Assembly: GCF_004361735.1 (NCBI RefSeq)
Contig: NZ_SNVV01000001.1
Span: 62,001-126,000 of the forward strand
Direction: 5' to 3'
Source of the DNA: Azoarcus indigens
Lineage (GTDB): Bacteria; Pseudomonadota; Gammaproteobacteria; Burkholderiales; Rhodocyclaceae
Length of the DNA: 64,000 nt
Of the stretch, positions 25,504 through 34,107 are shown in pieces. The notes beneath the pieces were generated by a model that saw only the letters and a program-made list of their open reading frames with translations, did not search any database and was not told the DNA's origin. How positions within the stretch are numbered: the first letter of the stretch is position 1; every line of letters begins with the position of its first letter. The position numbers were made by a program, and so were the translations under genes.

Positions 25504-26253
25504 TCAGTGCGGCCGGCGGGCCTGTTGCCAGGCTACCGCGGCACGGCCAGCATGGGCCATGACGGCATCGCGCACATCCGCCGGCAGCTCGCGCGACAAC
25601 GCGGCGAACAGGGCCTGGGTAGCCTCCTGGCCGATGCCGTCACTGGCCAGCCCATCAGCCAGGCAGCGGATCTGGATATGCGCCAGCGCATCCGCCACCA
25701 GCCGCCAGCCGACCACCGGCATGGCTTGCGTCAGCCCGAGCAGCAGCCCGCCCAGGCTTGCGGTGAGGCGCATGGCTTGGTCGCGCTCCTCGGCAGCGAT
25801 CGCCGAGTGCCACAGCGCCAGATGGATGCCGCGACGCAGTTCGACCTTGAAGTCCATGCCATTGCCCTCCTCCTTCGCCAGCGCGTCGTACTGCCGCAAG
25901 AAGCGCGCCTCTTCCTCCGGCGGCAGGGCAGTACGCAGATCGCCGATGAGTTTTGACAGGCCCGGGATCGCAGCGAGGCCAAAGGCTTCGGTCCAGGCCA
26001 GGCCCCATTGGTCCATGCCCGAAAGCAGCATCGCCAGCCGCAGCGCCCGGCCGTCCTCGCCGTCACCAGCGCGGGCCCAGTTACCCAGCGCAGTAGCGAG
26101 CTCTCCCTCTCCGCCCTCCTCCTGCCCCACGCTCTGGCGGAAACAGCGGCCAAAGGCGTCCTGAGCCATGTGGGCGGCCTGCCGCTGGGCGTCGGTGCCG
26201 GCAAGGTGGGCGAGATGGTCTTCGGGAAGCGGAGTATTGACGGCGGTATTCAT
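25504..26253 (-). CDS. Conserved-looking protein of unknown function
   Basis: A 249-residue soluble protein I do not recognise. It is largely alpha-helical, with few charged clusters and no transmembrane segment, signal peptide or metal motif. Visible phrases are MDQWGLAWTEAFGLAAIPGL near the middle and a hydrophobic helical stretch (TASLGGLLLGLTQAMPVVGW). Start chosen at the ATG in MNTAVNTPL, since the 39 residues upstream look like non-coding translation. It is divergent from the diguanylate cyclase with about 145 bases between. Confidence 0.6.
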   Translation of the reverse strand: MNTAVNTPLPEDHLAHLAGTDAQRQAAHMAQDAFGRCFRQSVGQEEGGEGELATALGNWARAGDGEDGRALRLAMLLSGMDQWGLAWTEAFGLAAIPGLSKLIGDLRTALPPEEEARFLRQYDALAKEEGNGMDFKVELRRGIHLALWHSAIAAEERDQAMRLTASLGGLLLGLTQAMPVVGWRLVADALAHIQIRCLADGLASDGIGQEATQALFAALSRELPADVRDAVMAHAGRAAVAWQQARRPH

Positions 26254-26399
26254 CCGGCGCGGGAGGACGGGGGAAAGGGGCGCCATTGTGCCGCCCGGCG
26301 TCCGCACATGGCAAACCGCGCCATTGCCCGCCGCGGGCAATCCATCCAGGCAGCATGTCATTCCACTCATTCAGAATGACGTGCCCCCTCGGAGCCCTC

Positions 26400-27971
26400 A
26401 TGCCCACGTATGCCGCAACCTCCGCCCAGCTGGGCATCGGCCCTTCCCGGCTCGTCCCCAGCCTCTGCATACTCGGCATGCTCGCCGTCATCTTCGCCGC
26501 CATGGTTACCTGGCTGCTCTATCTCGGCGATCTCCGCCGCCAGGAAGAAGAGCTCGCCCAGGCAGCGATACGCGCCGCCACCGTCCTCGACCACAACCTG
26601 ACGCTGCGCGCCCACAGCCTGAGCGCGATGCGCCTCACCGCCGAGCAGTACCTGGATGGGCACGCCCAGCTGACGGTGAATCCGGCCACCGCGCTTTCCA
26701 GCACGTCTGGCGGCTATCTGCTGGCGGAGCTGTCCGGCTACCGCGGCGAGGAACTCGGCCACCTTGCCGGCCGCGGCGCCGCCCCTGGCGCGCAGTCTGC
26801 CGCCGCGCGGGAGATGGCGATGGCGCTGGCGTTGACGCCTCTTTTCCGTACCGTGATCCGCCGGGACTCGGACACCTTGCGGGTCAGCTACATCTCCGAG
26901 CGGAACTTCTCCTATGTTCTGCCGGTGTACGAAGCGCGGCCACCGGATCTGGAACGCACCCGCCGGTATTACGAAACCGTCGAAGCATCTGGCCAGTCGG
27001 TGTTCTGGACCGTACCGCACCAGGACGAAGACAGCCGCGGCCTCGTCGTCGGCGTCGGTATGCCGGTGCGCGACGGGGGGCGCGTGGTCGGCGCGGTAGT
27101 GGCCGACCTCGCCATTTCCAGGTTGATCCACCTGCTGGACGACCACGACCTCAAGGGCGCCAAGCTGCTGCTGACGACCGAGGACGGCATCTACCTCGCC
27201 GGCGATCCCTCGCACCTGCAACTACTCGGCGGAAACGGAGCGGCAAGCAGGCAGGTGGAGGGTGAATTCCTGCTCCTTCGGCAGAGGCTGGACGCCGCGC
27301 CCTGGACCCTGCAGTTGGTGGCGCCGAGGCCGCAACTGCGGCGCAACGCCATCCGCCAGGCCCTGCCCTTTGCCTTGGTCACCGTCCTGCTGTGCGGCAG
27401 CGTGGTGCTGCTGGTATGCCTGGCCCACATGCTGCGCAAGATCGCCACCCTGTCCATCCGCGACGGACTTACCGGCCTGCACAATCGCCGCTTCTTCGAC
27501 GCCGTGGCTGCTCCGGCGCTACGGCGGGCACATCGCGACGCCAAGCACTTCGGCCTGATCCTGTTCGATGTGGATCACTTCAAGCGCTTCAACGACAACC
27601 ACGGCCACCAGGCCGGAGACACCGCCCTCAGCATCGTCGCCACCAGCGTGGCCCGGCGGCTACGCCGGGGCGCGGATCTCGCCTATCGCGTCGGCGGTGA
27701 GGAATTTGCGGTTACCTGCGAGGCGACGAGCGGACTGGCCATCGAACGCCTGGCGCAGGAACTGCGCGAAGCGGTGGCCGCCGCCGCCCATGTCTTCCCG
27801 GAGAGCGAGTTCGGTCACCTCACCGTATCGGTGGGCGTCGCCATCGCCCCCCCCGGCGAGGAAACCGACATCGAAGCGCTGTATCGCCGTGCCGACGCCG
27901 CCCTTTATCGCGCCAAGGCCAATGGCCGCAACACCATTGAATGCTGTCGGGCCGGAACGGCCGAAGCTTGA
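26400..27971 (+). CDS. Membrane sensor diguanylate cyclase (GGDEF)
   Basis: A 523-residue diguanylate cyclase making c-di-GMP. A first helix at about 15-40 and a second at about 320-345 flank a periplasmic ligand-sensing region of about 280 residues, Cache/dCACHE-like in size (RRYYETVEASGQSVFWTVPH, GVGMPVRDGGRVVGAVVADL). The GGDEF domain covers ~350-510 with the active loop GGEEF near residue 432 and an intact inhibitory I-site RGAD five residues before it, so the product should feed back. The ATG at 26400 has GGAG five bases upstream; an ATG at 26376 is possible. Confidence 0.88.
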   Translation: MPTYAATSAQLGIGPSRLVPSLCILGMLAVIFAAMVTWLLYLGDLRRQEEELAQAAIRAATVLDHNLTLRAHSLSAMRLTAEQYLDGHAQLTVNPATALSSTSGGYLLAELSGYRGEELGHLAGRGAAPGAQSAAAREMAMALALTPLFRTVIRRDSDTLRVSYISERNFSYVLPVYEARPPDLERTRRYYETVEASGQSVFWTVPHQDEDSRGLVVGVGMPVRDGGRVVGAVVADLAISRLIHLLDDHDLKGAKLLLTTEDGIYLAGDPSHLQLLGGNGAASRQVEGEFLLLRQRLDAAPWTLQLVAPRPQLRRNAIRQALPFALVTVLLCGSVVLLVCLAHMLRKIATLSIRDGLTGLHNRRFFDAVAAPALRRAHRDAKHFGLILFDVDHFKRFNDNHGHQAGDTALSIVATSVARRLRRGADLAYRVGGEEFAVTCEATSGLAIERLAQELREAVAAAAHVFPESEFGHLTVSVGVAIAPPGEETDIEALYRRADAALYRAKANGRNTIECCRAGTAEA

Positions 27972-28148
27972 GCGCCGGCCGCGCCAGGCATCGCATCCAA
28001 CCTTCCGGGCCAGGCACAAGCGCTGCCTACCGACCGCAGGATGACTCCGCCGGCAGTTGCGCCTGTCCTCGCGCAAGCTCGCTCGAGCAAGACCGGCAGG
28101 GGAGCCGGGCATTCCCTAAGCCCACCTTGCGCCGGCAGGCGGAGCCGC

Positions 28149-28646
28149 TCAGCCCCAGTCCAGTCCGGAGCGGGGGCGCGCTACGGGCGGCACGCCGTTG
28201 CGAAAGCCGTTGAGCATGCGCCTCAGCGCCTCGGCATCTTCCTCGATGAAGCCGCGCTTGAAATCGGTGAGCACCAGGCGGGAGCGCGTCAGCCAGTTGC
28301 CCGGTGCGTCGTCCAGCGCACACCAGGGCGCGCTGTCCACATCCGCCTCATGCTGCGACAGCCAGGCCATCGCCTCACGCTCGCGCATCCCGTGCAGGTC
28401 GGCGCCCTTCTTGGGCAGAATATGCGGCGTGGCGCCGGCGATCCGCGGCCGGATGTCCTCCGAGAAGCGCAGCACCAGCTTGGACAGGGAGAACAGCATC
28501 CGCCAGTCGGAAGCGATCACCACCCGCGCCTCCTCGAACTCCCGCAACACCGACTCGATCAGCGGCAGGCAGCGGAAGTCCTCGACCTCGCCCCAAGGGT
28601 GGGTCACGCCATCGAAATCCATGAATATGTACGAGCTACGGGTCAT
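28149..28646 (-). CDS. HAD-like phosphatase domain protein
   Basis: A 165-residue HAD-superfamily protein. Motif I is FMDFDGVTHPWG (nucleophile Asp and general acid Asp, near residues 9-12), motif II is VVIASDWR (Ser), and motif III/IV is APWCALDDAPGNW. This arrangement is the short HAD type annotated as a domain in putative RNA-repair (Swiss Army Knife) proteins, though here it stands alone. The substrate is unknown. Confidence 0.75.
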   Translation of the reverse strand: MTRSSYIFMDFDGVTHPWGEVEDFRCLPLIESVLREFEEARVVIASDWRMLFSLSKLVLRFSEDIRPRIAGATPHILPKKGADLHGMREREAMAWLSQHEADVDSAPWCALDDAPGNWLTRSRLVLTDFKRGFIEEDAEALRRMLNGFRNGVPPVARPRSGLDWG

Positions 28647-28687
28647 CGGCTGTTCTCTGCTGCGGGAACAAGGGCTGTCCGCCGCGG

Positions 28688-28716
28688 TTCAATGATGTTG
28701 CGATGCGGAATATACT
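28688..28716 (+). promoter_or_regulatory. Likely promoter upstream of fabI
   Basis: TTCAAT (28688-28693), a 17-base spacer and TATACT (28711-28716), about 155 bases before the fabI ATG. This is a visual match only. Confidence 0.4.
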
Positions 28717-28871
28717 TCAAAGCCTGCCGTCCGAAGCGCTCCTGCTAAGGCATTCAGGGATGGTCAGTTATCCGTAACCCCGGCATGGTCAAATACGCCG
28801 GCATCGTTCTGCACCCAATGGCCATTCAAAGCCACTTCATCCCACTCCCAATCGCACTCGGAGGATTGTCC

Positions 28872-29651
28872 ATGGCCCCCATCATCAACCTCGAAGGCAA
28901 GGTCGGCCTGATTACCGGCATCGCCAACGAAAAGTCGATCTCCACCGGTGTGGCGGAAGCGTGCGCTCAAGCCGGTGCCACCCTGATCGTCACCTATCAG
29001 AACGAGAAGACCCGCGCTTTCATCGAGCCGGTGATCCACCGCCTCGGCATCAAGGACGTGTTCCTGCTGGACGTCACCCAGCCCGAGACCATGGACACCG
29101 CCTTCGCCGAGATCGAGGCGCGCTACGGCAAGCTGGATTTCGCCCTGCACAGCATGGCCTTCGCCAAGCGCGACGACCTGCACGGCCGCGTGGTGGATAC
29201 CTCGCCGGACGGCTTCGCGCTGGCGATGGACGTCTCCACCCACTCCTTCATCCGCCTCGCCCGCAAGGCCGAACCGCTGCTGGAGAAGGCCGGCGGCGGC
29301 GCGCTGGTGACCATGACCTACCTCGGCTCGGAGAAGGTCATCCCCAACTACGGCGTAATGGGCCTGTGCAAGGCCGCGCTGGAAGCCGCCACCCGCTACC
29401 TGGCCGCCGAACTGGGCGCCAAGAACATCCGCGTCAATGCCGTCTCCCCCGGCCCGCTGATGACCCGCGCCGCCTCTGGCATCGCCGGCTTCGATGGTCT
29501 GATGGCCGCCGCGGTGGAACGCTCGCCCATGCACCGCCTGGTGACGCCGGAAGATATCGGCGCGCTCACCGCCTTCCTCGTCTCCGACGCCGGTAAGCTG
29601 GTTTCCGGCGGTGTGCATTTCGTGGATGCCGGCTACAACATCATGGGCTGA
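28872..29651 (+). CDS. fabI: Enoyl-[acyl-carrier-protein] reductase FabI (NADH)
   Basis: A 259-residue FabI, which performs the last reduction in each cycle of fatty acid elongation and is the triclosan target. The SDR-type Rossmann fold has the divergent FabI nucleotide loop GIANEKSIS (16-24), and the catalytic Tyr-x6-Lys is Tyr160 (NYGVMGLCK) with Lys167; Tyr150 in MTYLGSEK is the second conserved tyrosine. GGAGG at 28860 fixes the ATG at 28872; the upstream open frame contains no SDR residues. A gene for a small kinase-like protein follows by 11 bases. Confidence 0.95.
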   Translation: MAPIINLEGKVGLITGIANEKSISTGVAEACAQAGATLIVTYQNEKTRAFIEPVIHRLGIKDVFLLDVTQPETMDTAFAEIEARYGKLDFALHSMAFAKRDDLHGRVVDTSPDGFALAMDVSTHSFIRLARKAEPLLEKAGGGALVTMTYLGSEKVIPNYGVMGLCKAALEAATRYLAAELGAKNIRVNAVSPGPLMTRAASGIAGFDGLMAAAVERSPMHRLVTPEDIGALTAFLVSDAGKLVSGGVHFVDAGYNIMG

Positions 29652-29662
29652 GGCCGCCTGAG

Positions 29663-30259
29663 ATGGACGAACTCGCCGCTGCCCGCGCCCGCTTCGGGCG
29701 TGAAGTCCTGACCCTGGACGACCCGGTTCCGCCGCATCCGCTGCTGGACGGCAAAGCCGAGATCGGCCGCGGCGAGTACTCCATCGTGCTGGACAAGGGC
29801 GACGGCGAGCGGGTGTACAAGCTCGTCAGTTCGCCCGCCGACTACTTCCTCTACACCGCGGACGACCGCCCGCGCGGCAAGCATTTCCCCATTGTCTATG
29901 CAGATCACGGCATCGTCGGTCGCGCCCGCTCCGGCCACCCCTTCCATCTGATGGAGATGGAGCGCCTCTACCCGCTGGACGACGGCTCTCCGGCCGGCGA
30001 ACTCGCGGCCAGGCTGGCCGGCTTTTACTGGGCCGCCTGCGAGCAGTGGAGCCGCCTGGGCGCCGACATGGGGCGCATCGCCCTGCACCATCTCACCGTC
30101 AGCCCGCTGGAACTGGACGAAGGCGTGAAGGAAGCGCTGCAGGCACTGTCCGACTTCGTCGAGGAATACCAGGTGCTGCCGGACCTGCTCAACGCCAACA
30201 ACCTGATGATGCGCAAGGACGGCACCCTGGTGTTCGCCGATCCGGTTTTCATCGCTTGA
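29663..30259 (+). CDS. Small protein-kinase-like protein of unknown function
   Basis: A 198-residue protein with a faint kinase-fold pattern. IGRGEYSIVLDKG (near 34-46) resembles a glycine-rich loop, RVYKLV gives a candidate ATP-anchoring Lys, and the C-terminal LLNANNLMMRKDGTLVFADP resembles the catalytic loop and metal-binding strand, with Asn and Asp kept but the usual HxD replaced by PDLLNANN. If real, it would be a diverged or inactive kinase; nothing else identifies it. It follows fabI by 11 bases, so it is co-transcribed. Confidence 0.6.
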   Translation: MDELAAARARFGREVLTLDDPVPPHPLLDGKAEIGRGEYSIVLDKGDGERVYKLVSSPADYFLYTADDRPRGKHFPIVYADHGIVGRARSGHPFHLMEMERLYPLDDGSPAGELAARLAGFYWAACEQWSRLGADMGRIALHHLTVSPLELDEGVKEALQALSDFVEEYQVLPDLLNANNLMMRKDGTLVFADPVFIA

Positions 30260-30277
30260 GAGCTCCGCGGCGCGCGC

Positions 30278-31243
30278 TCAAAAGCCGATCTTGCGCTTGC
30301 CCTTGGCACGACCGCCGTCGAGATCCTCAGGCTTCAGCTCGTCCCGCCCCGCCAGCTTGGCCGCGCCGAAAGCGGACATCAGCGCACGCCGCTGCTCGCG
30401 TGGCGGCAAGGCCGCCAGCACCTCCATCACCGCCGCCGGTGGCTCCTCCGGGAAGCCCCAGTCGTGGGCGGCAACGATGTCGCGGTACAAGCGGCAGGCG
30501 ATGGCGAAGGATTCATCCGCATCCGGCCGCGGCACCGCGTACACATTCATGCGGTTGAGGATGGGCTCGGGGATGTTGCGCTCGTCGTTGGCAGTGGTCA
30601 CCCACAGGATGTGGGAGGCGTCGATCTCCACATCCACGTACTCGTCGCGGAAGCGGCGCGCGGTGTCGTGCTCGAACAGCTCGTACAGCGGCCCCAGCGG
30701 GTCGTAGCGGCTATCGCCGCCGGCCTTGTCCACCTCGTCCAGCACCATCACCGGGTTTGCCACCTCGCCGCCCACCAGCGCCTGCGCCACCTTGCCCGGC
30801 TTGGCGTGGTTCCACTGCGCAGAGGCACCGGAGAGTATCCAGCCGGCGGTCAGCGAACTCATGGAGACGAAGTGGTAGCCGGTACCCAACTGCTCGGACA
30901 GCGCACGGGCGAAATGCGTCTTGCCGATGCCGGGCTCGCCCAGCAACAGCATGGGCGCGAAGGACACCGGCTCGTTGCCGGACACCGCCAGCGCCAGCGA
31001 CTTGCGCACATCGTCGATGACCTCGCCGAAGTTGGGGCAGCGCTCGTACAGGGAGGACAGGGCGTCCGCCCGGCTGGGCTTGACCACATAGCGGGTACCG
31101 CCCGCCTCCTTCATCCGCCCATAGAAGGCGGAGAGCGCTTCGTTGCGAGCAGGCGCATTCTGCTCCAGCGCCTTGTCCACATCCTCGACGCGGTAGATCT
31201 GGCGTGCATCGGCCAGGGGAATGCAAAACTCGCTGGGTGCCAT
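30278..31243 (-). CDS. AAA+ ATPase, Lon-like without a protease domain
   Basis: A 321-residue AAA+ ATPase. Walker A is LLLGEPGIGKTHFA (near 98-111), Walker B is VMVLDEVDKAGG (near 167-178), and the sensor 1 region is LWVTTANDE followed by the Arg-finger-like NRMNVY. The domain order resembles the ATPase half of Lon, but there is no Ser-Lys protease domain. The first ~75 residues form a helical N-terminal part with no clear family. The C-terminus is basic. It is convergent with the kinase-like gene and divergent from folE; its client is unknown. Confidence 0.78.
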   Translation of the reverse strand: MAPSEFCIPLADARQIYRVEDVDKALEQNAPARNEALSAFYGRMKEAGGTRYVVKPSRADALSSLYERCPNFGEVIDDVRKSLALAVSGNEPVSFAPMLLLGEPGIGKTHFARALSEQLGTGYHFVSMSSLTAGWILSGASAQWNHAKPGKVAQALVGGEVANPVMVLDEVDKAGGDSRYDPLGPLYELFEHDTARRFRDEYVDVEIDASHILWVTTANDERNIPEPILNRMNVYAVPRPDADESFAIACRLYRDIVAAHDWGFPEEPPAAVMEVLAALPPREQRRALMSAFGAAKLAGRDELKPEDLDGGRAKGKRKIGF

Positions 31244-31401
31244 CCAAGCCTCCGTCGCAATCCATGGTCCAGGCCCGGAAGCGGGCCGCGGGTGCCACTA
31301 TGGACAAGCAGAACGCATGCCGGTTTTCGCCTCGCTTCATCGGGCGTGGCCATGCATCGGCGTATGATCGACCGTAACAGGACAGAGAGCCGGGCCACAA
31401 C

Positions 31402-32049
31402 ATGAACGCCAGACACGATCACGACCATGACCATGCCGCCGTGCCGCCACCGGCCGGCATCGGCATTCCCCGCCAGGGCAGCTTCGACCCGATAGCCTTC
31501 GAGCGCGCGGTGGGCGACCTGCTCGCCGCCTGCGGCGTGGCGCCGGACAGCGCACACACCGGCCGCACCGCCCAGCGCGTCAGGGAACTATGGCAGCGCC
31601 GCCTGCTGGGCGGCTACGACATGGACCCGGCGGATGCACTGGGCGATGGTTTCGAAGATGAACGCCGCGACATGGTAGTGGTGCGCGGCATCGCCATCCA
31701 CGGCGTCTGCCCCCACCACCTGGTGCCCTTCCGCGGCGTCGCCCATGTGGCCTATCTGCCCGGCGGCCGGCTGCACGGCTTCGGCCGCATCGCCCGTCTG
31801 GTGGACGCCATCGGCCACCGCTTCACTTACCAGGAATGGATGACACGCGACATCGCCGACGCGCTGATGCACCACGGCAGGGCACAAGGCGCCGCCTGCG
31901 TGATCGAAGCGGAGCAGCTGTGCCTGCTGCTGGGCGAGGACAGGCGCGGCGACGAGCGCGTCGTCACCCAGGCCTATTCCGGCGTGTTTGCCGAATCGGA
32001 TCAGTTGCGCAATGAATTCCTGCGCGCGGTGGATCGCCGCATGCTGTAA
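31402..32049 (+). CDS. folE: GTP cyclohydrolase I family protein, divergent active site
   Basis: A 215-residue FolE-type protein; canonical members turn GTP into 7,8-dihydroneopterin triphosphate. The zinc site residues Cys103 and His106 (GVCPHHLVPF) and Cys174 (EQLCLLLG) are kept. However, the position two before Cys174, usually His (as in E. coli His179), is Gln172, and the phosphate-binding Arg of the usual M-x-x-R-G following it is missing (LLLGED). The N-terminus is His-rich (RHDHDHDHAA), which could bind metal. So this may be a paralogue with altered activity rather than the housekeeping enzyme. It starts 158 bases from the divergent AAA gene. Confidence 0.82.
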   Translation: MNARHDHDHDHAAVPPPAGIGIPRQGSFDPIAFERAVGDLLAACGVAPDSAHTGRTAQRVRELWQRRLLGGYDMDPADALGDGFEDERRDMVVVRGIAIHGVCPHHLVPFRGVAHVAYLPGGRLHGFGRIARLVDAIGHRFTYQEWMTRDIADALMHHGRAQGAACVIEAEQLCLLLGEDRRGDERVVTQAYSGVFAESDQLRNEFLRAVDRRML

Positions 32050-32070
32050 GGCACCAACGGCTGGAGCGGC

Positions 32071-32397
32071 CTATTGCACCAGCCGCAGGCCGCGGTGGGC
32101 AGTCAGCTCCAGCACCGTCACCTCCCGCCCGAGCAGGGTGACAGAACCACGGAAACGGTCATAGCCGGACTCCGAGTACTCGAACTCGAACACCCGCTGC
32201 AGCGCCATGCGCCCCTCGTCGTTGCGGACGAGGCGCAGGCCGCGGCCGGCCACCGTCTCGTCCAGCAGCTGCAACCCCTCACGCAGGCAGGCCTGGCTGG
32301 CGGCGGCCACGCCGGCTTCCCTGGCTTTCAGACTATCCAGCCAGAACCAGGCCAGCAGGCACAGCAGCGCCAGGGCGAACACTTCGGGAAACTCCAT
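32071..32397 (-). CDS. DUF3301 family membrane-anchored protein
   Basis: A 108-residue protein with one N-terminal membrane helix (residues ~5-22, containing FALALLCLLAWFWLDSL) and a soluble beta-rich domain typical of DUF3301: LQLLDETVAGRGLRLVRNDEG, then RVFEFEYSESGYDRFRGSV and VTVLEL. Function is unknown; the family is widespread in beta- and gammaproteobacteria. It begins 13 bases after the phosphate transporter stop on the same strand, so it is probably co-expressed. Confidence 0.85.
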   Translation of the reverse strand: MEFPEVFALALLCLLAWFWLDSLKAREAGVAAASQACLREGLQLLDETVAGRGLRLVRNDEGRMALQRVFEFEYSESGYDRFRGSVTLLGREVTVLELTAHRGLRLVQ

Positions 32398-32410
32398 TGC
32401 TGCTCAGCCT

Positions 32411-33991
32411 TCAGGCGACGAACATGCCTCGAATCATGAAGAACAGCATGGCCGCCATCAAGGCTGAGGCGGGCACCGTCACCACCCACGCGGCTGCGAT
32501 GCGGATGATCTGCGAGCGCTTCACCAACTCCTGGCGATAGACCTTGCGCAGCCGCTTTCGCTCTCCCTTGGAGAAGTGGGCGGGGTCCATCTTGCGCTTC
32601 TGACGCTTCTTCAGATCGCGCAACATCTCGCCCTTCTGCTCGATGGAGGCGGCATCGAAACGCAACAGGAAGGCATCTATCTCGGCCTGGTCCGCCTCCG
32701 GGTGGTGGGCCTTGATCTCCGCCACACGGCGCGCGTAATTGCTCTTCAGGTACTCCCGCAGGAAACCGACCCCAAATACGCCCCCCACCGCGATGTGGGT
32801 GGAACTCACCGGCAGGCCGAGCTGACTGGCCACGATCACCGTGATGGTGGCCGCCATGGCGATACAGAAGGCGCGCATCTGGTCCAACTCGGTGATCTCG
32901 GAACCCACCGTGCGGATCAGCTTGGGACCATACAGCGCCAAGCCCAGTGAAATGCCGGCCCCGCCCACCACCATGACCCAGAAGGGAATCTCGGCAACCG
33001 CCGCTACGTCGCCGCCGTGGCGGACCGCATCGACGATGGCCGCCAGCGGGCCAACCGCATTGGCCACGTCGTTGGAGCCATGGGCGAAGCTCAGCAAGGC
33101 GGCGGCAAACACCAGCGGCAGGGTGAACAGGCTGTTCACGCCATCCTTGGTATTGGCGATCAGCCGGTCGCTGCGGGTAAGCCGTCTGCGCACCAGGATG
33201 AAGATCGCCAGCGCCAGCATCAGCCCGTAGAACACTGCGGGGCCGAACTCTACTGTCCAGACCTTGTTCAGGCCCTTCAGGAGCAGATAGGTGGAGAAGG
33301 TCCAGGCCATGGCGGCGACGATCCAGGGCACCACCCGCCGCGCGGCCTCCGCCATGTCCGGTTGATAGGTGATGCTGCGCTTGATCAGGTAAAGGAAGGC
33401 AGCGGCGAAGATGCCGCCCAGCACTGGCGAGATCACCCAGCTGGCAACGATGTTGCTCAGGGACGACCAATCCACCACCTCGAAGCCTGCGGCGGCCACG
33501 CCTGCGCCCAGCACCGCGCCGACGATGGAATGAGTGGTGGAAACCGGCGCGCCGATCGCGGTGGCGATGTTCAGCCACATTGCGCCGGCCAGCAAGGCGG
33601 CGAGCATGACCCAGATGAAGGTCTGCCTGTCCTGCAGCGCAGCCGGATCGACGATGCCGCTGCTGATGGTGCTCACCACCTCTCCACCCGCGATCAGCGC
33701 ACCGGCAGCCTCGAATACCGCGGCAATCACCAGCGCCCAGAGCATGGAAAGCGCCTTGGAGCCAACCGCAGGGCCCACATTGTTGGCAACGTCGTTGGCG
33801 CCGATGTTGAGCGCCATGTAGCCCCCGATGATGGCGGCGGCCACCACGATCATGCCGCCCTCCCCCACGCCCTGCATGATCGCGTAGAGCATGACCAGAA
33901 CGAGGAAGACGAGACCGATGCCGAGCCGCAGGAGTTCGCCCCGGCCACGCTGGGTGGCACGCTCGATCTCGCTGATATGTTGCAGTTCCAC
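32411..33991 (-). CDS. pitA: Inorganic phosphate transporter, PiT family
   Basis: A 526-residue PiT-family low-affinity phosphate/metal-phosphate symporter in the inner membrane. The two inverted repeats each carry the PiT signature: GANDVANNVGPAVGSKAL (near 65-82) and SNDVANAVGPLAAI (near 310-323), plus GAPVSTTHSIVGAVLGAG and LPVSSTHIAVGGVFGVGF. About ten hydrophobic segments are visible, with a large charged cytosolic loop near 440-500. It is a larger form than E. coli PitA (499 residues). It heads a unit with the DUF3301 gene. Confidence 0.92.
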   Translation of the reverse strand: MELQHISEIERATQRGRGELLRLGIGLVFLVLVMLYAIMQGVGEGGMIVVAAAIIGGYMALNIGANDVANNVGPAVGSKALSMLWALVIAAVFEAAGALIAGGEVVSTISSGIVDPAALQDRQTFIWVMLAALLAGAMWLNIATAIGAPVSTTHSIVGAVLGAGVAAAGFEVVDWSSLSNIVASWVISPVLGGIFAAAFLYLIKRSITYQPDMAEAARRVVPWIVAAMAWTFSTYLLLKGLNKVWTVEFGPAVFYGLMLALAIFILVRRRLTRSDRLIANTKDGVNSLFTLPLVFAAALLSFAHGSNDVANAVGPLAAIVDAVRHGGDVAAVAEIPFWVMVVGGAGISLGLALYGPKLIRTVGSEITELDQMRAFCIAMAATITVIVASQLGLPVSSTHIAVGGVFGVGFLREYLKSNYARRVAEIKAHHPEADQAEIDAFLLRFDAASIEQKGEMLRDLKKRQKRKMDPAHFSKGERKRLRKVYRQELVKRSQIIRIAAAWVVTVPASALMAAMLFFMIRGMFVA

Positions 33992-34050
33992 GCGATTCCT
34001 TCAGCAAATCAAAGAGCCGCGTATTGTTTCAGAAAAGTGACAGCCGCCAA

Positions 34051-34079
34051 AACGCAAAAGGCCCGGCGGTACGCCGGAC
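34051..34079 (-). terminator. Rho-independent terminator after the MazG-like gene
   Basis: On the minus strand the stem CCGGCG, loop TAC and CGCCGG is followed by GCCTTTTGCGTTTT. It lies 29 bases beyond the stop of the MazG-like gene and ends the rlmJ/MazG-like transcript. Confidence 0.85.
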
Positions 34080-34107
34080 CGTCAGCGCGACGCCTGGGCC
34101 AGAGGCC

